Of a stretch of DNA of 64,000 nt, positions 26,837 through 38,380 are shown one piece after another. The DNA is from Marchantia polymorpha subsp. ruderalis (taxonomy: Eukaryota > Streptophyta > Marchantiopsida > Marchantiales > Marchantiaceae), in NCBI GenBank assembly GCA_037833965.1, contig AP031355.1, forward strand, positions 769,501-833,500, given 5' to 3'. Under the pieces are notes generated by a model. The model was not told the DNA's origin. It saw only the letters and a list, made by a program, of their open reading frames with translations, and made no database searches. The stretch's first letter is position 1, and every line of letters starts with the position of its first letter. The translations under genes and the position numbers were made by a program.

Positions 26837-29800
26837 CTCGCCCCCCCTAGCTGATGGTCAAGTCCCTCTAGCTCCCAAGTAATCCTATCTATAACTACAT
26901 GCTATACACCTTCATGGGTGTGCAAACCAATAAGCCGGATGCTATGTTAGTTTCCTATTTACAATCCATAACATGTGAAGATCAAGTCATCTACTCCTCC
27001 GAAGTACATCGAGGATAAACCCATTGTTTAGCCAGAACAACATCGATAAGTGGAATCAGACACGACATGTTCTATCCCCTAGAACACCTATCACACATCA
27101 ACATACAAGCCGTCTTACCAACTGACCCACATAGCATGCACCTCAAGCCAACACAAACTATTACTCAGCTTGAGTCCTTAGTATCATCCACATTTGGGAG
27201 GTGACATGGCGCACAATTGCGCACATGATTCTTTTAAGCAACACCGTCACGACCCTCCAACATGAGATGTTCTAGAAAATAACACCTCTCGCACTTGCAA
27301 GATAGTGAGTCCGGCTGTCACATCCAATGTTGTCAGTGCAGTTTGTTGTAGATAGACGTAGTCTTCCACATGAAACTTACAAATTGATGGTCCATAACCT
27401 CCTCCCCGAATGTTTGCATACCGCAACGTATCTCTATGTTGAATAATCGCAAGATTCTCAAACGCTGTAGGCATAATTCCTATAAAAGAGCTTTGCACGT
27501 TGAGAACATACTCTCACCCACATGTTCGGATCATCAAGGTTCACCATCTCGCTAGACTCACAACGAATCGATGTTGGCAGATCTGGATCTCGACCGTACA
27601 AAAGAAAATATGATGAGAAGGAAGCCAATGATGCTTGACAACTTAACCGATATCCCATGAACAACCATGGTAACCGAATATTCCAGTCCTCAAGATGCAC
27701 CTAGGCCATACTTGCGTAACATCTTTTTCACCGTCTGTACAACACGTTCAGCCAAATCATCCGCCTCCGGATGATCTCGAGACGTGGTTCAATGATCAAT
27801 CAGTGCCTTGTCACACAAAACATGAAACTCTAAACCTTGATTGATGAACACCTTAGCTGGTGCACAAAAGTGACTAAACATCATGTCAAGAAAGGCATAC
27901 TCTGTTCTCTCACATGCATTCTCAGGTAATGCCACCAATTCATTCCACTTGGAGAAATGCTCTACTATGATTTACACATACCGATGATGTCGTACAGTTA
28001 AAGGTAATGGTCCAGCAAAGTCCAAACGCCAACGGTAATCCAACCCCATGATGGATAATGGATGTAACTCTCGTGTCGGGGCATTGAACGATGCTATCAC
28101 TCGATCACAAACCATACAACGTGATATCAACTGATGTACATGAGTAGATATACCACTCCATCAATAGTGATCTAGGATTAAGCTGTATGTACGCTTAACT
28201 TCAGAATGTCCCAACTCCTCATGAGCATGTCGCACAATATGCGCTCTCTGAGCTGGATGCGGTATTACTCGTACCCTGCCGTACTCCCACACTTGAAGAA
28301 TATGTGCTTCCTCCAATCGATATCTCTTCGCCCGCTGGAGAACACGATCTCGCTCTTTGACCGCCATTGTGCATGGCACCACACTGGTCCGTAGGAACTC
28401 CAATATTAAGACATCATCGTAAATATCACGCTGATCCGTAACATACTCTTCAACCTCATGATTTGAAGATTGATCATCCACTCTATTACTAGAGTAAGAT
28501 GTTTAGTGGTCCTTCATACTAGAGTCTCCACGCAACAAACACATGAAGGCATATGCATGCCAACCAGGCACCATCTCCTCATCAACCTCACTATGCCATC
28601 TAGCTCCAGTGTCATGTTACTAGCTAGTGCATGAATCTGATTCATACCATCGGCATCCAGGTTTGCAACTCCAGCTCTATGCACCACCTTAAAGTCATAC
28701 TTCTGTAAGATTAAAGCCCACCGTGCAAGCTTCCCTATGAGCTTGTCGGACTCCATTAACCACTTGAGCGGTTGGTGGTCAGTAACAAGGGTAAACTGCG
28801 TACCAAACAAGTAACACCTGAAGTGTGCCACAACCCACACTGCTTCCAAACACTCTCCTTCGTACAAAATATATTGCGACTTGCTTGCATTATTTAAACA
28901 ACTAGCATACGCAATCATAAATTTCTTGCTTTCATCATTAGGTTGTGTCAACATCGCTCCAGGTCCCAATATACTCTTATCAGTTTGCAATTGATATGGA
29001 CGACCTCTGATGGATCTCCTCAAGATGGAACCGACCACCAACCTGACCTTGAGTTCAATAAAAGCTCTATCATGTTCATCTTGCCATTGCCACTCCTAAT
29101 CTAACTTTAGCAATTGGTTCAAAGGTTTGGCTATAGCGCTAAACCCCTTCACATATCTCTGGTAGTAGTTCGCAAAACCCATGAATGGACGAACTCTACT
29201 CAGATTCGTTGGACGAGGTATGCGTGCAATAGCCTCCACCTTTGCTTGCTGAACTCCCTAACCACCTGGGTAGATCACATGACCCAAGTACTCAACGTTC
29301 TCTTAGAAGAACTTACACTTCCCTAGATGTAACCGCAAATCATGAGCCTTCAATCGTTCAAACACAATTTGCAAATGTATCTGGTGTTGCTCCACCGTGT
29401 CGCTAAACATCAAGATATCATCAATGTTAGATTTAACAAACTCCAGCCTCGCTAGGATCCGGTTCATAACTCTTTGAAACTCGATAGCTGCATTCTTCAA
29501 CCCAAAGGGTAAAAATTGTCATTGATACAAATAATCTTTGCCGTGAGAGTTGACGCTCCAAAACATTCTCTTAGCCTTGTTCTACTCTTGAATCGGCAAC
29601 TGATGATATGCTGCCCGAAGATCCAAAGTACTAAAAATCTTTGCATGTTCCACCACATCGAAGATCTCCTCAAGTGTAAGCATGACATACTTATCGGACT
29701 TCGTCTGCCGATTGATAGGTTGGTAGTCTCCACACATTTGCCTATCCGTGTAGTTGCCATGTACATTCTTTTTCACTCGCATGATAGTGGTTGACGCATA

Positions 29801-31006
29801 TTCACCATGCGACAACTCCACTAATCCAGCCTCCAATAGGTCCAACCTCCTACTTCAAATCAAGTCTCCCTCCATATCACTTTACTGATATGGACAAAGA
29901 AAGATTGACGTATCACTAACAAACTCTATCCGTATGCTTGGTCTAATCAAAGAACTTAACTCCTTCATGTTGAAGGCAAAACAACTCCTATAGGCACGTA
30001 GGAATTGTGTCAATCATCGTCTCTCTCCTCTTGTGATCTGGGTACTAATCAATGGCTTCCAATCCTTCTCTATAGACACACTAGAGGAAAATGATTCTCT
30101 CACTAGTTGCTATGGAATCTACTCCAAAGAATCAATATGGTACTTTGTACCTTCCTTTGGACCAACCTCAACTTGAAAAACTACTCCAACAGCCTGGGCT
30201 GCAACTCTAGCAAAATTTTTGTTGTATCCCAAGAACTCGAAGGATGACGAATATTTTGCCTTTCGCCCCTAGCCATTGTCTCTACTGTCCAGGTAGACAA
30301 TGAGCTAACCAATGATGTAGAAACAACAAAATCTGAGCGCAAACGCCTTTGTTTAGCCAAATCCAGGCTTACAATCCAAGTAAGACAGTTCAAATTCATA
30401 TCCTAGCCAGAACTTGACGATGTGACATCTCTGAATCTAAAGTAGTCTTTGTTGTGTCGGTAGAAAATTCCATGACGCACTCGTGTTATCTGCGTTGGGT
30501 TCCATCAACTGCTGCATATAAGTATCTCATACAAGCCAAGGACCACCTTCCTTATAAGCACGTGATGCTGGAAAACTTACAAACGTGGGTAACGTCATCC
30601 GACGTTGTCCCACTCGATTCACCACCGCCATAGATGACCGATCAGCAACCCTCATCAACTGTGAACATTGTCCAACATCTAAAATGCTATCCACTGTAAG
30701 AGTATGATCGCGTCACATAGAGTCATATGCTCGTCGCAAGATCTCCCTTGGCAACAAGTTTGTCCACCACAAACATGATTGATGTGCTTGTGAGCCAACT
30801 CTTGCTGCATTGAACAAAACAGCTAGTCCAATTCACGACCGTACCTCATGTACACTCGCCATCAAGTGTCATCCAACAATGGCACGTTCTCTAGGATGTA
30901 CGCTTGGGGACGTGCCTATACCTGAAGATGAAGTAACACAAATATTATCTCCCAAAACATCTGACATCTAGGGTCATGCAACCTTGCTCTATGACCAGAG
31001 CGTGGA
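26837..31006 (-). pseudogene. Old Ty3/gypsy retrotransposon, pol relic
   Basis: Read from right to left, the pol order is reverse transcriptase, RNase H, integrase, as in Ty3/gypsy. RT blocks at 29845-29500 show CGDYQPINRQT and STLDLRAAYHQLPI. An RT palm NIDDILMFSD lies near 29430. RNase H at 29041-28514 shows YQLQTDKS and LVTDHQPLKWLM. The integrase zinc-finger region is at 28481-28161 (HAHEELGHSEVKRT), core fragments at about 28060-27740, and the C-terminal part at 27700-27458. Stops and frameshifts break it into many short frames. The right side is interrupted by element A at 31006/37050 and continues at least to about 37088. Confidence 0.85.
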
Positions 31007-31414
31007 TGTAACACTAGGGTTTAGAGAGAAGAAGAAACGTAAACTCTGAAGATGAGAGATACCAACAATGGTTCTCCTCTCCCTTATATAGCTCTCACCA
31101 ACAAGTACAAGGTGATAAGATCTAATCCTCACCATCCATACCACTCCTAGTGGATGGATGACGTGGCGGATAACCCTAACAAGCACACGGATCGCTGACG
31201 TGGCGCACCCAACTAACACACTAACTAACACACTCAATCCTTACCTACAAGCACACGGATTGCTGACGTGGCACTGTCAACTAACACATCCACTCTGTAC
31301 CTACCAAGTGCGCGGATCGTTGACGTGGCAGCTATGACTAGTGCACACTAAAGTATGTACATCAATATTCAGAGTAACCTCTACTTTAGTTCTAACTAAC
31401 TAAAGATGGTTACA
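31007..31414 (-). repeat. 3' LTR of element A
   Basis: 408 bp. It lacks 12 bp present in the 5' LTR near its right-hand copy (around 36655). Four TGACGTGG motifs lie at 31159, 31196, 31264 and 31321 (plus-strand sense). Confidence 0.95.
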
Positions 31415-31429
31415 AACTTCCCTCCTTTT
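31415..31429 (-). other. Polypurine tract of element A
   Basis: On the element strand AAAAGGAGGGAAGTT lies directly before the 3' LTR. It primes plus-strand DNA synthesis. The expected pol stop codon (31428-31430) overlaps its start. Confidence 0.85.
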
Positions 31430-34400
31430 AAGATGCAACGTCCTCGTTGCACATACGTTCAAACTCCTGAACTATCAAAGGTGCATTTGCTAAATTTTTA
31501 GCTGGTTCTCAAGTTGATTCATATGATGGATAGCCTTTCCATTAATCAAATACTCTACTTTGGGATATTTATGACCTCGAATACGTTTCTTGAGTATCTT
31601 TTCTACCTCAAACTCCTCATGATCTGCTATCAAGGTTGGAAGAGGAGGTGGTGCTGGTTGGTTGGTGAATTGTTTTGGTCGTGGTACATGTTTTTGCAAT
31701 CGTGACACATGAAATACTGGATGTATTTTCATATGTGACGGAAGTTCCAACTTGTATGACACTTCATCAACACGCTTCAAAACCAAAAATGGACCAATGA
31801 ACCTAGGGTTGAACTTTGGTGTTCCTACAAGCGACAAATTCGTTGTAGATAACCAAACATGATCTCCAACCTCAAAAATCACTTCTCTACGATGAGCATC
31901 GGCATGCTGCTTTTGCCGATTTTGAGCTATCACCAACTTCTCCTTGGCCTGATGTAGTTCTCGGTGAATATGCTCCACGAATTCATTGACTGCTGCAACT
32001 TTGGTCGAAAACTCCTCTCCTTTCGAAAGTCTCATCAAACTTGAAGGAGTTATCGGATGAGCTCCATACATAAGAAAAAATGGAGACACTTTTGTGGATG
32101 CATTAACAGAATTGTTATATGTAAATTCCACAAGTGGCAAAAGGTTGTCCCACTCTTCTTGCTCTTCTAATGTGAATGCTCGTAGCATATCCTCTATGGT
32201 TCTATTTGCCCTCTCAGTTTGTCCATCAGTTTGAGGGTGATAGGCCGTTGACATTGCTAGTTTTGTTTTGAAAAAACTAAACAAAGTTTTCCAAAATAAA
32301 CTAGTGAAGTGAGTACCTCTATCCGTGATTAACACTTTGCTTAAGCCATGATTCACAAAAACTGTATCTAGATACAATTGAGCTAGTTGTGGAGCTGTTA
32401 CTGTTTTTGTGGTTGGCCTGATGTGAATCATCTTGCTCAATTTGTCCACAAAAACCACCACTGAATCATGTCCTAACGAAGTCCTTGGTAACTCACATAC
32501 AAGATCCATGGTGACATGTTCCCACCGCTGTTCGGGAATAGGAAGAGGCTGTAATAAACCCGCTGGTTTTTGATTACTTGCCTTGTTTTGTTGACAAGCA
32601 ACACAACTTCGAACGTAAGACTCCACATCCTCACGTATTTTGGGCCAATAGTACACTCGTTGTATACTCTCCACGGTTTTCTCCACTCTCACATGACCTG
32701 CAATGGCTGTATCATGACTTTCTGCCAAAATCATTGTGCGCAAATCGTGATCTTGTGGAATCCATATACGCTGATTGTAAAACGCCAAACCTCGAGATTT
32801 CTCTGCCTTTCCAGTTTGTAGTGCTCGAGTGATCTCTTCATCCTCCTTTGTGGCTTGTGACATCTTGCTCCACCAATCCGCCTGAATTTTCACTTCTGCA
32901 ACATGATTCAAACAAGGCATGCGGGTGAGAGCATCTGCAAGTTGCTTCTTTCCCTCCACGTACACAATCTTCATGTTGAAGCGTTGACGCCACTCTGCCC
33001 ATCGAATTTGTCGTTTGGACAGATCCTTCTGAGTTTCCAAATAAACCAAGGGTTTATGATCAGTCTCCACCACAAACTCCTTATCACCCAAATAATGCTT
33101 CCAATGTTTGGTTGCCAACACGATAGCTAACTCCTCCCGTTCTGTCGTGTGATAATTTTGTTCCGCCGCCACCAACTTTCGAGAATAGAAAGCAACTGGA
33201 TGCCATCCATCCTCCCATTCTTGTTGAAGTATGCCACCTACTATTGTACCTGATGCGTAAGTGGCCAACTTGATAGAACGGTTAGGATCATACCACTTGA
33301 GAATAGGTGCGTGTAACAAAGCATCTTTCAATGCTTGAAAAGCTAACTCTTGAGATGTTCCCCATCTCCACTTTTGACCTTTCCCTAACATGGAAGTCAA
33401 GGCCTGAGCTAGTCGAGCAAAACCTTTCACAAATCTACGATAGAATCTAGTGAGCCCTAGAAAACTCTTCAATTGAGTTTGATCCTCAGGTGCTATCCAT
33501 TTCTGAATGGCATCTATCTTCTCACTCATCACTTGGATTCCTGTAGTTGTAACTCTATGACCCAAGTAATCTACTTCTGACTTGCCAAATTCACATTTTG
33601 AAGCTTTGGCATACAATTGATTGTCTCTTAAAACTTGAAGTACCTCTCGTAAATGACTTCTATGATCACTCAAAGTTTTGCTATACACCAATATATCATC
33701 TAGAAAAACAATGACAAATTTATCTAGATAAGGGCGAAAGATATCGTTCATCAATCCCATGAATGTAGCTGGTGCATTAGTGAGACCAAAAGGCATCACC
33801 AGATACTCAAAGTGTCCATACCTAGTACGAAAAGCTTGTGAACATCTTCATCTCCAATTCGAATTTGATTGTAGCCGCTTCTCAAATCTAGCTTGGTGAA
33901 ATACTTTGCTCCTTGAAGTTGATCAAACAAATCATCCATACGAGGTAATGGATATTTGTTTTTCACCGTTTGCTGATTCAACCCGCGATAATCGATACAT
34001 AGTCTCATGGATCCATCCTTCTTCTTCACAAAGAGTACTAGAGCTCCATAAGGTGAAACACTTGGTTGAATGAATCCTTTGCTCAACATCTCGTCCACTT
34101 GAGCTTTGCATTCTTCCAATTCGTTTGGAGCCAAACGATATGGAGCTTTGCAAGTTGGTGTACTTCCAGGTATCACCTCAATCTTGTGATCTACTCGCCT
34201 CTTTGGTGGTAATCCTGCAGGTAGATCATCTGGAAAAACATCTTTATACTCCATAAAAATGTCGTTCAAGGACTCCGGGATGTAAGGTTTGTCCGTGGAC
34301 CCAATATCTCTTATAAGTCCAAGGAAACATACATCATCTCTAGAAATGGATGCTGTACCCATCACAAAGAGGGGTAAATTCCTCTTCTGAGATCTAATTC

Positions 34401-34875
34401 TATCTCCATAGATCTTCCATCCACTACTTGTAATCACTTTTCTTCTCCAATCTACCTTCGGATTATATTGTTCCATCCATGGCATTCCAAGGATGACATC
34501 ATACCGAGCTAAACGAATTACTCTCCATTCAATGCTCTCCTTGTATCTACCTATGGATAATTCTACACTCCGTGGTAGTGTTTCTATCACTTCAGTTTGC
34601 CCGTTTGGCAATTCAACTTCTTCACTCAAGTCCTTCATCAACATCAAACCTAACTTCATAGCAACACTCCTTGATAGAAAATTCTCAGTTGCTCCTGGAT
34701 CAATTAAAACTCTCACCTTGTGTCCTTCCATGAAACCATCAGTGACAATGAGTTGAGCTTGCTTCTTACTCCTTCCATGAGCTCCCAACCATTGCTTTCT
34801 TCCAACCTCGCCTTTTCTTTGCTTTGTAGAACCAGTAAGGCCGCGAGGCAAGATTACTGGTGATCTTCGTTTCCC
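31428..34875 (-). pseudogene. pol of element A: protease, RT, RNase H, integrase, chromodomain (two frameshifts)
   Basis: Protease shows [13 protein letters not shown] near 34700. RT shows [12 protein letters not shown] near 34000, [12 protein letters not shown] near 33880 and FLDDILVYS near 33700. RNase H shows ETDHKPL near 33070 and LADALTRMP near 32920. Integrase has the zinc-binding GHVRVEKT with CVACQQNK (32710-32590), and DDE residues in MDLVCELP (32490), TDRGTHF (32330) and [16 protein letters not shown] (32250). A C-terminal chromodomain begins FEVEKILKK near 31615. The frame breaks at about 33835, where four bases present in element B are missing in RT, and at about 31544, a one-base loss in the chromodomain. 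The frame is -1 relative to gag. Confidence 0.92.
34832..34875 (-). promoter_or_regulatory. Candidate -1 ribosomal frameshift site between gag and pol, element A
   Basis: On the element strand the heptamer GGGAAAC (34875-34869) lies in the gag frame as G GGA AAC, the X XXY YYZ pattern. After an 8-nt spacer comes a 7-bp stem, CCAGTAA pairing with TTACTGG (34860-34854 and 34838-34832), around a 15-nt loop. The gag stop TAA is inside the stem. A -1 slip enters the pol frame, which is open both upstream of and through this site. Element B has the same arrangement. Confidence 0.7.
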
Positions 34876-35855
34876 GAAACTGCTTCCTCCACCTCTTCAT
34901 ACTCTATCCCCTTCATATTGTTGAACGGTCTTCGCTGCATGGGCCGTGCTCCTTGTTGTGTCGGCCGAACTCAACAAAACTTGGCTATGTGACCCATTCG
35001 TCCACATGCATAGCATTGGCGATTGTCACGAACTCGAGCTCCTCCTCGAACCATTCCATTATTTGCATAACCTTCTTGCAAATTTGGAACTCCTGGTCGC
35101 CTAATCTCACCTCCAAATCTTGGTGGTGGTCCTCTTGTTGGTGCAAAACCTTCTCTACGTCGAAGGTTTCCCAACTCCATCGGTGTTGGACCAGATGGAT
35201 CTCTAAAATTGCTCACTGGTTCACCGTGTGTGACACCAAAAGCACCTGGAATTCGTTGAGCAATTGCGATTGCTTCATTCACAGTAGATGGATTGCTTAC
35301 CATCACCTCCTTTCGAATGCGATCTTTCAAGCCTCGTTTGAACACGTCCAAGGCTTCAGCTCCACTCATATCCATGATAGATACTTGAAGATCACGAAAT
35401 TCTTCAATGTACTCATGAATAACTCCTTTCTGCTTCAGATCCCACAACTTCATTCTTGCAGTTTGAAGAGAATCCACTGCTTGGAAATTTTGCAGAAGTC
35501 CTTCGTGCATTCCACTCCACGAAATGGTAGCACCTCGTTCTGAAAGCATTCTCTCCCATGTTGTGTACCATGTGAGAGCCTTATCCGTAAGATAAGATCT
35601 CATGAACATTCCTGCAATATAATCAGAAACATGAAAATGGAATAAATGAATATTCATCCTCATAATCTATCCCTCTAACACTCCCATTGCTCTACTCCCT
35701 TTGTAAGCTTCCACCTTACAGGATTTTCCCATTCGAAGCAAAAGATTTGCTTGATCTTCAATCTCTTGAAGACGTCTCCTATTTGCCTCTGCTGCATCAA
35801 TAGGAGTTGGTTCTGGCTGAACTTGGGAAGCTTGAACTTGAGGTTCAACTTCCAT
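34854..35855 (-). pseudogene. gag of element A (capsid/nucleocapsid), two in-frame stops
   Basis: The frame runs 333 codons from MEVEPQVQ to TAA. A retrotransposon gag capsid region (LTDKALTWYTTWERML, then YIEEFRDLQ) lies around 35580-35390. A CCHC zinc knuckle, CYACGRMGHIAKFC, lies at about 35015-34974. A TAG at 35667-35669 replaces a Trp codon that element B keeps, and a TGA at 34971-34973 replaces an Arg codon that B keeps. Both lesions are specific to this copy. Confidence 0.9.
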
Positions 35856-36015
35856 CTCTCCAACTCTCTCTCTCTACTTTCTCACTCTCTAATGCAAAGA
35901 TTTTATCTTCCATGGCTTGCTGCTTGGTATGCCCATCTACTATCGCTTTTCTCAACTCCTTCATCTCTGCCATGATTGCATTGAGAACCTCACCCATATC
36001 AATTGATGTTCCCAT
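35845..36015 (-). CDS. Small charged ORF (56 aa) overlapping the gag start, element A
   Basis: It starts MGTSIDMGEV and contains a charged, probably helical stretch (EMKELRKAIVDGH, then KIFALESEKVERE). Its TGA overlaps the gag ATG in another frame. Element B has an ORF of the same length (39015-39185) with the same overlap, so the arrangement is ancestral to both copies rather than a lesion of one. It could be the N-terminal part of gag read by a frame change, or a separate peptide. Confidence 0.5.
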   Translation of the reverse strand: MGTSIDMGEVLNAIMAEMKELRKAIVDGHTKQQAMEDKIFALESEKVERESWRDGS

Positions 36016-36032
36016 GCATTTTCACACTCCCT

Positions 36033-36287
36033 CTAATACAAAGTGAGTATAATCACTATGTGACCTCTCAACAAAGGAGTCACAAAAGGTGCAGGTGACT
36101 CTATCACAGCTCTATAGTACTCTTCTCCATAATTCCTCACAAGAAAATCTCTCCATATCCTCTTCTGTCTATATACTGTTCTAATCTCTACATAAGTGCT
36201 GAATCGAACCGGGACAGGTGGTTCGCGATTCAAATCCATGAAACAATCAGTATAAAATGTATATAGTACAATCCCAAGTTTCTCCAT
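36033..36287 (-). CDS. Extra 5' ORF b (84 aa) of element A
   Basis: It contains NREPPVPVRFSTYVEIR and YYRAVIESPAPFVTPLL and ends ILTLY. It overlaps ORF a (36247-36465) in the +1 frame and looks like a diverged repeat of it. Element B keeps the same ORF at 38743-38997 intact. No known domain is recognised. Confidence 0.5.
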   Translation of the reverse strand: MEKLGIVLYTFYTDCFMDLNREPPVPVRFSTYVEIRTVYRQKRIWRDFLVRNYGEEYYRAVIESPAPFVTPLLRGHIVIILTLY

Positions 36288-36465
36288 AAGTAACTATTGG
36301 AAGAATCAGTGGCACTCTTGACTCTATCACTCTAGTCATAAAATCTGCACCCCAACAAGCCACAAGGTACATCCGAAAATGATGTTTCTCCATGCAACAA
36401 AGGTGAATATCGAATAGGTTAGGAATTGGCCAGTGCGGTACTGGATTCCTGTCAATCCCGTCCAT
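36247..36465 (-). CDS. Extra 5' ORF a (72 aa) of element A
   Basis: It starts MDGIDRNPVPHWPIPNLF about 150 bases after the primer-binding site. It contains FMTRVIESRVPLILPIV, which parallels YYRAVIESPAPFVTPLL in ORF b. The upstream position and conservation in element B (from 38544, there broken) suggest a real leader ORF. Function unknown. Confidence 0.45.
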   Translation of the reverse strand: MDGIDRNPVPHWPIPNLFDIHLCCMEKHHFRMYLVACWGADFMTRVIESRVPLILPIVTYGETWDCTIYILY

Positions 36466-36616
36466 ATCTGCAAAAACACAATTTCCCCCTTCCACCTCTC
36501 TCTACATGCAGATGAATGACCTCTGCCAGCCTCTATACACTCTGAAGACTACACTCCATCATCACTCACTTGCTATTCCATGAGGGGTAATCCACACTCA
36601 AGGAAAGAGCAAGGTT

Positions 36617-36628
36617 GCTCTGATACCA
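36617..36628 (-). other. Primer-binding site of element A (initiator tRNA-Met type)
   Basis: TGGTATCAGAGC on the element strand lies one base inside the 5' LTR. This is the usual plant retrotransposon site complementary to the 3' end of initiator tRNA-Met. Confidence 0.92.
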
Positions 36629-36629
36629 T

Positions 36630-37049
36630 TGTAACACTAGGGTTTAGAGAGAAGTTCACTCGAAGATAGAAACGTAAACTCTGAAGATGAGAGATACCAA
36701 CAATGGTTCTCCTCTCTCTTATATAGCTCTCACCAACAAGTACAAGGTGATAAGATCTAATCCCCACCATCCATACCACTCCTAGTGGATGGATGACGTG
36801 GCGGATAACCCTAACAAGCACACGGATCGCTGACGTGGCGCACCCAACTAACACACTAACTAACACACTCAATCCTTACCTACAAGCACACGGATTGCTG
36901 ACGTGGCACTGTCAACTAACACATCCACTCTGTACCTACCAAGTGCGCGGATCGTTGACGTGGCAGCTATGACTAGTGCACACTAAAGTATGTACATCAA
37001 TATTCAGAGTAACCTCTACTTTAGTTCTAACTAACTAAAGATGGTTACA
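36630..37049 (-). repeat. 5' LTR of element A
   Basis: 420 bp. A TATATAAG-like promoter box lies at about 36716-36726 on the element strand, downstream of four TGACGTGG motifs (plus-strand starts 36794, 36831, 36899 and 36956). Confidence 0.95.
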
Positions 37050-37088
37050 GTGGATGACCTTAAAATGGCCATCCTCCAATTACGCGAT

Positions 37089-37959
37089 CAATGTGGCCTG
37101 TAAGACCGGGTGTTGCACATATGTACTAAGTCTTAGAAGTGGTCAAGTGATTAAGGATGATTAGCCAAGGCATAGCTAAGACTAGCTAGTTATGACTAAA
37201 CTAGTTAGTTATAACTAAGTTTATCTAGTCATGACTAAGTTTAGCTACAATGTCTATAGTTGGCGGAATAATTAGCGGAGTTCTAGAAGAATGGAGTGAG
37301 CACTTCTATTTTGTCTTATACAAAAAGTTCTAGATTCCAAGTGATTAGATATTTGACTAGAAGCTTGGATTTGATTGGTTTGACTAAATGTATGAAAGAT
37401 GATTGGCTAGACTAAGTCTAATGTTGACTTAGTGGCTATGAAGCTTGTAGAAGTTTAAAAGCTTCCAATAGCATGTCGCCACCTCAACCTTGGATTCCGG
37501 AAGCTTCTAGAAGGTTTAGGTAGGCCAATGGCATGTTGCCACGTAGAGAGGGTTAGTCAAACTTACATAGGTAAAAGTAAGTTAGGAGAAATTACCACAT
37601 GTTACTATGGTAACTTCTCAAGTAGTATAAATAGAGAGGTAGAGTAGCACCTCTCAAGCAAGTTTTGGAGAGTCATGTGTGAGGACTTGTTTCTGTAATG
37701 AAGGAGTGAAGTTTTTGAGTATCTTGGAGTATCGACGTGTGTTTGCGTTTGTATGAAGAGAGTGATGAGAGGAGAGTTTGTGTGTGAGTTGGAGTGATAC
37801 ATGGAGAGTTTGTGAGAGAAGCTGTTTGGAACATGAGTGAAAGGATGAATCCTAGTCTTCTAGAACCATGATGCGTTACCGCAAAGCCATCAGAGGTAAT
37901 CTTGAGTGAGAGTCAGCCCGGAGGTTGCAGGCCAACCCGATCAAGATATGACGCCCCCA
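37089..37959 (+). repeat. Unclassified LTR-like spacer between elements A and B
   Basis: The stretch starts TGTAAGACCGGGTGTTGCACA, contains a TATAAATAGAG box near 37625 and has no open coding region. These are features of an LTR, but I find no second copy, no matching CA end and no target duplication. It may be a truncated solo LTR of a third family. Confidence 0.35.
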
Positions 37960-38379
37960 TGTAACCATCTTTAGTTAGTTAAAACTAAAGTAGAGGTTAC
38001 TCTAAATATTGATGTAGATTCTTTAGTGTGCACTAGTCATAGCTGCCACGTCAGCAATCCGCGCACTTGGTAGGTGCAGAGTGGATATGTTAGTTGACAG
38101 TGCCACGTCAGCAATCCGTGTGCTTGTAGATAAGGATTGAGTGTGTTAGTTAGTGTGTTAGTTGGGTGCGCCACGTCAGCAATCCATGTGCTTGTTAGGA
38201 TAATCCGCCACGTCATCCATCCATCAGGAGTGTGATGGATGGTGGGAATTAGATCTTATCTCCTTGTACTTGTTGGTGAGAGCTATATAAGAGAGAGGAG
38301 AACCATTGTTGGTATCTCTCATCTTCAGAGTTTACGTTTCTATCTTCGAGTGAGCTTCTCTCTAAACCCTAGTGTTACA
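37960..38379 (+). repeat. 5' LTR of element B
   Basis: 420 bp, from TGTAACCATC to GTGTTACA. CCACGTCA motifs are the complement of the TGACGTGG sites of element A. Confidence 0.92.
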
Positions 38380-38380
38380 A

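Larger units (their letters stand above)
31007..37049 (-). mobile_element. Element A: full-length Ty3/gypsy chromovirus with TSD GTGGA
   Basis: The element is 6,043 bp with a 420-bp 5' LTR (right) and a 408-bp 3' LTR (left), both starting TGTAAC and ending GTTACA on the element strand. The 5-bp target duplication GTGGA is exact (31002-31006 and 37050-37054). Order on the minus strand: LTR, primer-binding site, small ORFs, gag with zinc knuckle, then pol (protease, RT, RNase H, integrase, chromodomain), polypurine tract, LTR. The LTRs differ by two substitutions and one 12-bp indel, so insertion is recent. Coding lesions (two stops in gag, two frameshifts in pol) mean this copy cannot make all its own proteins. 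It inserted into the older gypsy element. Confidence 0.95.

Noticed and set aside
34860-35543. 227-aa plus-strand open frame
   Set aside because: It is antisense to gag of element A. The minus strand has the zinc knuckle and capsid motifs.
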